A stretch of DNA of 47,759 nucleotides, taken from the NCBI GenBank assembly GCA_900543325.1, contig UQQU01000018.1, positions 1-47,759 on the forward strand, written 5' to 3'. Source of the stretch: an uncultured Clostridium sp. GTDB lineage: Bacteria; Bacillota; Clostridia; Clostridiales; Clostridiaceae. Every line of letters begins with the position of its first letter. Position 1 is the stretch's first letter. Positions 41,743 through 47,759 of this stretch are shown here, in pieces. The notes beneath the pieces are model-generated. The model searched no databases and was not told the DNA's origin. It saw nothing but the letters and a program-made list of their open reading frames with translations. Both the position numbers and the translations under genes were made by a program.

Positions 41743-43470
41743 ATGGACAATAAGATGTTTTGTTTTCAATGTCAAGAAACTGCAGGATGTACAGGATGTA
41801 CTAAGTTTGGTGTATGCGGAAAGAGTCCAGAATTAGCAAACATGCAGGATTTGTTAATATATGTTACTAAAGGTTTATCAGAGGTGACAACAAGATTAAG
41901 AAAAGAAGGAAAGAAAATTGATAAAGAGTTAAATCACTTTATCACATTAAATCTTTTTACAACTATTACAAATGCAAATTTTGATAATGAAGTATTTTAT
42001 AGTAGAGTAAAAGAAACTTTAAGAATAAAGAAAGAGTTAATTGCACAATTACATAATAAAGAAAAGTTATCAGAAGTTGCTTTATGGGATGCTTCATCAA
42101 ATGAAGACATTGATAAAAAGGCAGGAATTTTAGAAAAACTTAAGAGTGTAGTAAGTGGATCTAAGGAAATTAAATCATTAAACTTAATATTAGAAGAAAA
42201 GTCTAAGAGTGATGAAGTTGGAGTTCTTGCAACTAAAGATGAAGATATAAGATCATTAAGAGAACTTATAACTTATGGATTAAAGGGCTTATCAGCATAT
42301 TCAAAACATGCTAATGCTTTAGGATATGATAATGAAGAAATAGATGCATTTATGCAAGAAACTTTAGCTAAGCTTTTAGATGATTCATTAAGTGTTGAAG
42401 AATTAATTGCTTTAACATTAGAAACAGGAAAAGTAGGTGTAGATGGTATGGCATTATTAGATACTGCTAATACTGAGACTTATGGAAATCCTGAAATAAC
42501 AAAAGTAAATATAGGAGTAGGTAAAAATCCAGGTATCTTAGTATCAGGACATGACTTAAAAGATATTGAACAATTATTAATTCAAACAGAAGGAACAGGA
42601 GTAGACGTATATACTCACTCAGAAATGTTACCAGCTCACTATTATCCAAACTTAAAGAAGTACAAGCATTTAGTAGGTAACTATGGTAATGCATGGTGGA
42701 AACAAAGAGAAGAGTTTGAAAGCTTTAATGGACCAATATTAATGACTACTAACTGTATAGTACCACCAAAAAATGAAAGCTATAAATCAAGAATGTATAC
42801 AACAGGAGCAGCAGGTTTCGAAGGTTGTGTTCATATAGAAGCTGATGAAAATGGTGTGAAAGATTTCTCTGCAATAATTGAACAAGCTAAGAAGTGCAAG
42901 GCGCCAACAGAAATAGAACAAGGGGAAATTATAGGTGGATTTGCTCATGCACAAGTATTAGCATTAGCAGATCAAGTTGTTGAAGCTGTTAAAACTGGAG
43001 CTATTAAGAAGTTCTTCGTTATGGCAGGTTGTGATGGAAGAGCTAAATCAAGAAATTACTATACAGACTTTGCAAAAGCTCTACCAAAAGATACAGTAAT
43101 ATTAACAGCAGGATGTGCTAAGTATAAATATAATAAGTTAGATCTTGGAGATATAAATGGAATTCCAAGGGTTTTAGATGCAGGGCAATGTAATGATTCT
43201 TATTCATTAGCATTAATAGCATTAAAATTAAAGGAAGTATTTGAATTAGAGGATATTAATGAATTACCGATAGCATTTAATATTGCATGGTATGAACAAA
43301 AGGCTGTAATAGTATTATTATCATTATTATATCTTGGAGTTAAAAATATCCATCTAGGACCAACACTTCCAGCGTTCCTTTCACCTAATGTAGCTAAAGT
43401 GTTAGTTGAAAATTTTGGAATTGGTGGTATTACTAATGTTGAAGATGATTTAAACATGTTTTTAAAATAG
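41743..43470 (+). CDS. hcp: Hybrid-cluster protein (hydroxylamine/NO reductase)
   Basis: A 575-aa cytoplasmic iron-sulfur enzyme protecting against reactive nitrogen species; described activities are hydroxylamine and nitric oxide reduction. The N terminus has the cluster-ligand cysteines CFQCQETAGCTGCTKFGVC. Hybrid-cluster ligands are recognisable in SGHDLKDIEQLL, TNCIVPP, GAAGFEGCVHIE, AGCDGRAKSRNYY, TAGCAKYKYNKL and DAGQCNDSYSLA. Length fits the family. RBS AGAGGGG. It follows a Crp/Fnr gene across a palindrome-bearing promoter region, fitting HcpR-controlled expression. Partner reductase (Hcr) is absent, as is usual in anaerobes. Confidence 0.96.
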   Translation: MDNKMFCFQCQETAGCTGCTKFGVCGKSPELANMQDLLIYVTKGLSEVTTRLRKEGKKIDKELNHFITLNLFTTITNANFDNEVFYSRVKETLRIKKELIAQLHNKEKLSEVALWDASSNEDIDKKAGILEKLKSVVSGSKEIKSLNLILEEKSKSDEVGVLATKDEDIRSLRELITYGLKGLSAYSKHANALGYDNEEIDAFMQETLAKLLDDSLSVEELIALTLETGKVGVDGMALLDTANTETYGNPEITKVNIGVGKNPGILVSGHDLKDIEQLLIQTEGTGVDVYTHSEMLPAHYYPNLKKYKHLVGNYGNAWWKQREEFESFNGPILMTTNCIVPPKNESYKSRMYTTGAAGFEGCVHIEADENGVKDFSAIIEQAKKCKAPTEIEQGEIIGGFAHAQVLALADQVVEAVKTGAIKKFFVMAGCDGRAKSRNYYTDFAKALPKDTVILTAGCAKYKYNKLDLGDINGIPRVLDAGQCNDSYSLALIALKLKEVFELEDINELPIAFNIAWYEQKAVIVLLSLLYLGVKNIHLGPTLPAFLSPNVAKVLVENFGIGGITNVEDDLNMFLK

Positions 43471-43513
43471 TTGAACATTAGAAAATCGTAATAAAATTTA
43501 TTATAGTATTTTT

Positions 43514-43545
43514 TAGAGTCGGAGCTATCCGACTCTATTTTTTTA
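43514..43545 (+). terminator. Terminator after hcp
   Basis: TAGAGTCGGA pairs perfectly with TCCGACTCTA around GCTA, followed by seven T. Confidence 0.93.
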
Positions 43546-43572
43546 ATTAAAATTTAATATAAAAATAAAAAT

Positions 43573-43620
43573 GTTCCTAGAATATATACCGGGGGGAGGT
43601 ATTTTCTAGGAACCTTTTTA
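43573..43620 (+). ncRNA. G-rich-loop hairpin, possible small RNA or leader element
   Basis: GTTCCTAGAA (43573-43582) pairs with TTCTAGGAAC (43604-43613). Inside, ATACC (43586-43590) pairs with GGTAT (43598-43602), presenting a GGGGGGA loop, and a CTTTTTA tail follows. The GC-rich loop is striking in this AT-rich sequence. It comes after a complete hcp terminator, so it is not needed to end hcp. The 467-base gap 43471-43937 also contains a promoter and a short possible ORF. Confidence 0.4.
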
Positions 43621-43730
43621 ATAGGGGAAAATTTAATTAACACTTTATGATTAAAGTATAGTATAGAAATTTGTCAATTGTGTTTCAATTTAATGAAATT
43701 AATATGTTTAAATTAATATAAGAATTGTAC

Positions 43731-43759
43731 TTGGGTAATAATGTAAAGTAATTTATAAT
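43731..43759 (+). promoter_or_regulatory. Candidate promoter for the helicase unit
   Basis: TTGGGT (43731-43736), 17-base spacer, TATAAT (43754-43759). The transcript would start near 43766 and include the short ORF at 43800 before the helicase. Confidence 0.5.
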
Positions 43760-43799
43760 AGTTTTATAATAAGAAATATAAAAAAGAGGCGATTATAAG

Positions 43800-43925
43800 G
43801 TGAAAAATTTAGTTATATTTTACTTATTAGAAGATAATACACGATTAATTGCAAGTACAATTCCTAATAATAATAAAGAAACGATGAAAAAGCCAATAAT
43901 ATTGATAAAAGAATTGATAGAGTAG
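43800..43925 (+). CDS. Possible 41-aa peptide upstream of helicase
   Basis: A GTG-started frame preceded by AAAGAGGCG, coding for a 41-residue peptide beginning VKNLVIFYLLEDNTRLIAS and ending KELIE. I do not recognise it. It ends 12 bases before the helicase start, so it could be a translationally coupled leader or a small protein; it could equally be chance in AT-rich DNA. Codon use resembles its neighbours. Confidence 0.35.
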   Translation: MKNLVIFYLLEDNTRLIASTIPNNNKETMKKPIILIKELIE

Positions 43926-43937
43926 CGGAGGAAGTAT

Positions 43938-45695
43938 ATGAAAAAGAATGCAGCACTAAGAGAATTTAAAAAGTTAAAAAGTCAAATAAATCAAATAGAA
44001 GAAATAGTACATCATTCTAAGGTAGGAGCATTAATAGAGCAAGAAACTTCAATTAGAAAGAAGATTAGAGTCCTTAAAGAAATGGAAAAGGAGGGCTTTA
44101 AAGAATATGAGGATGTATGTGAGAGATATGAGGAACTTTTAGAAGAAGCTTCTAAGAGAATGCTTGAAGATTATAATAAGAAAAATAATACTGATTTTGA
44201 TTTTTATGAAGTAGTTAGAGGAAATTATAATACTTTTTTAAATTCAGGTGTTATGACAGTTCTTACTAAACAACATATACCAAAACTTATTGGAGAAGCT
44301 TTTGAAGAGGCATTTCCAGATAATCCGAAAGATGAATATATGGTAACAAGAAGAATGAAAAGAAAAATATATATTCACCTTGGAGATACAAACACAGGAA
44401 AAACCTATAATGCAGTAGAAAGGCTTAAAACGGCTAAAAAAGGAGTATATTTATCTCCACTTAGAATTCTTGCATTAGAAAACTATGATAAATTAAATAA
44501 TGAAGGCATAGTTTGCGATTTAATGACAGGGGAAGAAGAAATAATAAAGGAAAATTCAACACATGTTTCTTGTACTATAGAAAAGGTTAATTTAAAGCAA
44601 AGTTATGATATTGCCGTAATTGATGAAATTCAAATGATTAATGATACACAAAGAGGAATTGCGTGGAGTAGAGCAGTTTTAGGGCTTAGATGTAATGAAA
44701 TTCATATTTGTGGAGCAATGAATGCTAAAGAATTATTAGTTAAAATATTAGAAGATTGTGAAGATGACTATGAAATTAAGGAATATCATAGAAATATACC
44801 TTTAATAGTTGAAACAAAAAACTTTAGTTATAATGACGTTCAAGAAGGAGATGCTATTGTAGTATTTTCTAAAAAGAGAGTTTTAGAGATAGCTCAAGAT
44901 TATTCAAATAAAAATATTAAAACTAGTATTATTTATGGTGATTTGCCACCGGAAGTTAGAAAGATGCAATATGAACAATTTATAAATAAAGAAAATAAAG
45001 TTTTAGTAACAACAGATGCTATTGGAATGGGTGTTAATCTTCCTATAAGAAGAATAATATTTATGTCTATAAGAAAGTTTGACGGTGAGGAGGTAAGAGA
45101 ATTAACATCTCAAGAAGTTAAGCAAATTGCTGGAAGAGCAGGTAGAAAAGGAATATATGATGTAGGATATGTAGCTGGAGTTTCAGATACTTATAATTTT
45201 ATAAGTAGAAAGTTAGAAGTAAAAGATGAGATTATAAAGCAAGCTGTAATAGGTCCTTCTGAAGCTATTTTAACTATAAAAAGTTTACCTTTAAATGAAA
45301 AACTAGTACTGTGGAAAACTAGAGAATCAAAAATAGATTATTATACAAAGATGGACATAAGTGAATACTTATTAATTTTAGAAAAAATAAAAAGATATAA
45401 GCTTAAAGAAGAAGATCAATGGGATTTATTAAAGGTTCCTTTTGATGTTGCAAGTGAAGAGCTTATGGATAAATTCTTAGAGTATGTAGATGAAATCTTT
45501 GTTGCTAAGTTGAAAGAAATAACAAAACCAACATGTTTTACAGGAAATCTTGATGATTTAGAAATTTATTATCAAAAAATTAATATGTATTATTCTTTCT
45601 CTAAGATATTTAACTTAAAATTTGATGTAGATTGGGTGTATTCAGAAAGAATTAAGGTTAGTGAAGATATAAATGAAATTTTAATAAAAATATAA
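43938..45695 (+). CDS. Suv3-like superfamily 2 RNA helicase
   Basis: A 585-aa ATP-dependent RNA helicase resembling mitochondrial SUV3. A ~140-residue N-terminal helical region precedes the motor. Motif I IHLGDTNTGKTYNA (~residue 145), Ia YLSPLRILALE, motif II VIDEIQMI (DEIQ, ~228), IV-like VVFSKKRVLEIA, V TTDAIGMGVNLP and VI QIAGRAGRKG (~398). The C-terminal ~150 residues match the Suv3-type helical extension (LPLNEKLVLW onward). RBS CGGAGGAAG fixes ATG 43938. In mitochondria SUV3 works with an exoribonuclease; no nuclease gene is seen here. It may act in RNA turnover, but the bacterial role is not established to my knowledge. Confidence 0.88.
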   Translation: MKKNAALREFKKLKSQINQIEEIVHHSKVGALIEQETSIRKKIRVLKEMEKEGFKEYEDVCERYEELLEEASKRMLEDYNKKNNTDFDFYEVVRGNYNTFLNSGVMTVLTKQHIPKLIGEAFEEAFPDNPKDEYMVTRRMKRKIYIHLGDTNTGKTYNAVERLKTAKKGVYLSPLRILALENYDKLNNEGIVCDLMTGEEEIIKENSTHVSCTIEKVNLKQSYDIAVIDEIQMINDTQRGIAWSRAVLGLRCNEIHICGAMNAKELLVKILEDCEDDYEIKEYHRNIPLIVETKNFSYNDVQEGDAIVVFSKKRVLEIAQDYSNKNIKTSIIYGDLPPEVRKMQYEQFINKENKVLVTTDAIGMGVNLPIRRIIFMSIRKFDGEEVRELTSQEVKQIAGRAGRKGIYDVGYVAGVSDTYNFISRKLEVKDEIIKQAVIGPSEAILTIKSLPLNEKLVLWKTRESKIDYYTKMDISEYLLILEKIKRYKLKEEDQWDLLKVPFDVASEELMDKFLEYVDEIFVAKLKEITKPTCFTGNLDDLEIYYQKINMYYSFSKIFNLKFDVDWVYSERIKVSEDINEILIKI

Positions 45696-45700
45696 GAAAT

Positions 45701-45750
45701 ATAACCATCTCAAAATTATATTTTTATAATTTTGAGATGGTTATTTTTAA
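45701..45750. terminator. Bidirectional 20-bp terminator
   Basis: A 20-bp perfect stem (45701-45720 with 45725-45744), core ATAACCATCTCAAAATTATA, loop TTTT, flanked by A and T runs. It separates the convergent helicase and glycosyltransferase genes. Confidence 0.93.
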
Positions 45751-47681
45751 GTAGAGTGTATTTTAGAGTTGCTAAAGTCAAAAATACCTTTTCTAGAAGG
45801 TTTTTCTTCTACATATTTTTGTGATTTTTTAGAAGCGTAATAAGCTTGCATATTATTTATGTATATATTCATTATGAAATAAAGTTGATCATTAGTTAGT
45901 GAGTCAAATTTTATCCCTAAAAGCTTGTCTCTATTTCTAGCGACCTTACAAGGAATAACATGATTATCAATATGTACATCGAGTTTTGTATCTAACTTAA
46001 TATCTAAAGGATTATTTAATCTTATAGCCATTCCTTTTTCGGAAATATCTATTAATGATCCTGTTAATTTTCCTTTTGATGTATTAATAAAAATATGTAT
46101 ATTTTCTTCTATTGAAATCCTTTCGCTTTGTCTATATATTGGATTTTGATATGCAGCTTTAATACAAATTATTGAACCTGAAAAGTTGTATATACTCCAA
46201 ATAATGTTAATTAAATAGGCGCCTAAATTAATTTTATTACTTAATAAGAATATAGTTCCAAATATCCAAGCAATTATACTAGTAATTGCTATTAAAATAT
46301 GAGGTAAAGCCATTTTAAAATGAAATTGCTTTTTATTATTAGTTATATCTTTAGATGTAACATTAAATTTTGATTTTAAGCAAAAGATTTCTCTGAGTAT
46401 AGAAAAGGTTATATGAGGCGCCATGGCTACTTCATAATAATGAGACCACTTTAAACTCCTTGTTCTAGGAGAAAGTATATTGAATATTAATACTTGTCCT
46501 AATAAAAAAGGAATAAATACAATCAATAAATCTTTAACAGTAGAATCTATAATTAGTTTACAACTTAATAAAAAGATTAATGGTGAAAGTATATATATAA
46601 TTTTCTGAATACTAGAAAGCCAATATATTACACCATCCAAGTATGCTATTTTTTGTCCGAGTGTTAGGCCCTTATTAAATAATACATTAAATTTTTTCAT
46701 TACTTGTAGATTTCCTCTACACCATCTATCTCTTTGTTTAACAAGTTCAGTAAAGGTAGTAGCGCTTAAACCTAAAACTAACTCTTCATTTATAAATTCT
46801 GAATCATAACCTTTGGATTGTAATAACATACCAACTGCCATATCTTCAGTTAGTGAGTAGGTAGGATATCCACCTATTTCAATTACATATTTTTTTCTAA
46901 AAACAGCATTTGTTCCAACATGTAAAACAGCATTGCTTGCAGCTCTAGCTACTTCTATATCTCTCATAAAGAAATCTTGTTCATTGGGGATTTTTCTATT
47001 TAGGTTATATTGATACATATCTTGATTATAATAAACCTGAGGGGTTTGTACAAAAGCCATATTTTCGTTTGAGAAATATCCTACAGTTTTAGTTAAAAAG
47101 TTTTTTTTGGGAATCATATCTGCATCTAAAACAGCAAATAAATCACCAGTTATTATGCTTAATGCATTATTTATATTTCCAGCTTTTGCACCTTCATTAT
47201 TATCTCTTGTAATATAATTAACATTATAATCTTCACATAGATTTTTTAGTTCATTTCTATGACCATCATCACAAATATAGATTTTAAGCTTATTTGGGGG
47301 ATACTCTAGTTTTTTACTAGCTATTATAGTTTTTTGGAGTAGATTTAATGGTTCGTTATATGTACAAATTAATACATCTACAGAGGGAATATTCTCTGGA
47401 GCATAATTATTTAAGGATTTATTTTCAATTTTATAATTTTTACTAAATAAGTATTGAAAATTTATAAATGATATTAATCCTAATATTTCAGCACAATATA
47501 GAGAAATACCTAATATAAAACTTATAATATCATGGTCAATGGGTATAGCTGTAAATCGCCATATTATATATATAATACATATAAAGATATTTACTATTAT
47601 TAATAGTTTTCTATATTCAGGTTTGATAATTGCAATAAAGAATGCAATTAATAATGCTAAAATAGAAATCATTAAATACAT
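45747..47681 (-). CDS. Membrane glycosyltransferase family 2 with C-terminal PilZ domain (BcsA-like)
   Basis: A 644-aa processive polysaccharide synthase. Two N-terminal membrane helices, then a GT2 domain (~95-330) with VLICTYNEP, the metal motif LDADM, the acceptor-site TEDMAVGM and the processive QRDRWCRGN (Q-x-x-R-W). About four more membrane helices follow (~345-510). The C terminus (~520-615) is a PilZ domain with RQSER (R-x-x-x-R) and DISEKG (D-x-S-x-x-G), the c-di-GMP contact residues, so activity is probably switched on by c-di-GMP as in BcsA. No bcsB, secretion porin or cyclic-nucleotide enzyme is in the window. RBS AAAGGAGG. Product could be cellulose or another beta-glycan. Confidence 0.92.
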   Translation of the reverse strand: MYLMISILALLIAFFIAIIKPEYRKLLIIVNIFICIIYIIWRFTAIPIDHDIISFILGISLYCAEILGLISFINFQYLFSKNYKIENKSLNNYAPENIPSVDVLICTYNEPLNLLQKTIIASKKLEYPPNKLKIYICDDGHRNELKNLCEDYNVNYITRDNNEGAKAGNINNALSIITGDLFAVLDADMIPKKNFLTKTVGYFSNENMAFVQTPQVYYNQDMYQYNLNRKIPNEQDFFMRDIEVARAASNAVLHVGTNAVFRKKYVIEIGGYPTYSLTEDMAVGMLLQSKGYDSEFINEELVLGLSATTFTELVKQRDRWCRGNLQVMKKFNVLFNKGLTLGQKIAYLDGVIYWLSSIQKIIYILSPLIFLLSCKLIIDSTVKDLLIVFIPFLLGQVLIFNILSPRTRSLKWSHYYEVAMAPHITFSILREIFCLKSKFNVTSKDITNNKKQFHFKMALPHILIAITSIIAWIFGTIFLLSNKINLGAYLINIIWSIYNFSGSIICIKAAYQNPIYRQSERISIEENIHIFINTSKGKLTGSLIDISEKGMAIRLNNPLDIKLDTKLDVHIDNHVIPCKVARNRDKLLGIKFDSLTNDQLYFIMNIYINNMQAYYASKKSQKYVEEKPSRKGIFDFSNSKIHST

Positions 47682-47759
47682 ATATTTACCTCCTTTATAT
47701 TTTAATACTATAATAGTGCAAAAATACTTGAATAATTTTACAACTGAATAAAATAAAAA

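Noticed and set aside
43573..43613. CsoR-type copper operator (ATACC-N7-GGTAT)
   Set aside because: The half-sites are similar, but the G-run lies on one strand only and no copper gene follows; kept as an RNA hairpin with the operator idea as an alternative.

Overview
The window is a stretch of chromosome from a very AT-rich, Gram-positive anaerobe, most likely a Clostridium sensu stricto species. Evidence: strong AGGAGG-type ribosome binding sites, A/T-ending codons, a [FeFe] hydrogenase, a hybrid-cluster protein, ECF transport genes, GerMN/LysM proteins and many short U-tailed hairpin terminators. The species cannot be named from the sequence. I see no rRNA, tRNA, CRISPR array, phage or insertion sequence; this reads as core chromosome with one decayed gene.

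Layout. 1-6.9 kb is sugar use: an AraC-type regulator diverging from a GH13 alpha-glycosidase, then a ROK repressor with galT and galK. 6.9-10.8 kb holds a decayed SAM-hydrolase-like gene whose promoter survives, followed by an ECF vitamin/nucleoside-type transporter (S, double ATPase, T). 11-17.4 kb is cell-envelope work: polysaccharide deacetylase, a two-component pair with a lipoprotein as third gene, a tiny zinc-ribbon protein and an LCP-family ligase. 17.7-21.8 kb returns to glycans: type I pullulanase behind a palindromic operator, a nucleotidyltransferase of unknown substrate, and galM. 21.8-24.9 kb is a complete zinc uptake operon (znuA-znuC-znuB-zur) on the minus strand, diverging from a purine permease. 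26.6-31.3 kb is a MarR regulator diverging from a heterodimeric ABC exporter, with paired operators between them.

31.4-43.5 kb is the most unusual part. A signal-less GerMN/LysM protein and a [FeFe] hydrogenase with a three-cysteine L1 motif lie on the minus strand. Facing away from them are two large tandem sensor kinases, each with 14 propeller repeats (two 7-blade propellers), a Y_Y_Y domain, one membrane span and a kinase core, but no receiver domain and no response regulator nearby. The second kinase runs directly into a Crp/Fnr-family regulator, which precedes hcp. A palindrome in the Crp-hcp gap is at once part of a terminator and correctly placed for a class II activator site. 43.5-47.7 kb contains a G-rich-loop RNA hairpin, a possible 41-aa ORF, a Suv3-like RNA helicase, and a processive GT2 glycosyltransferase with a C-terminal PilZ (c-di-GMP) domain.

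How they fit together: pullulanase and the GH13 enzyme release malto-oligosaccharides and glucose from alpha-glucans, and galM/galK/galT form most of the Leloir pathway (galE is not in the window). Zur, MarR, ROK, AraC and Crp each sit beside the genes they probably control, and several matching operators are visible. Functions are family-level assignments read from motifs; start codons were moved from the longest reading frame where the ribosome binding site required it.
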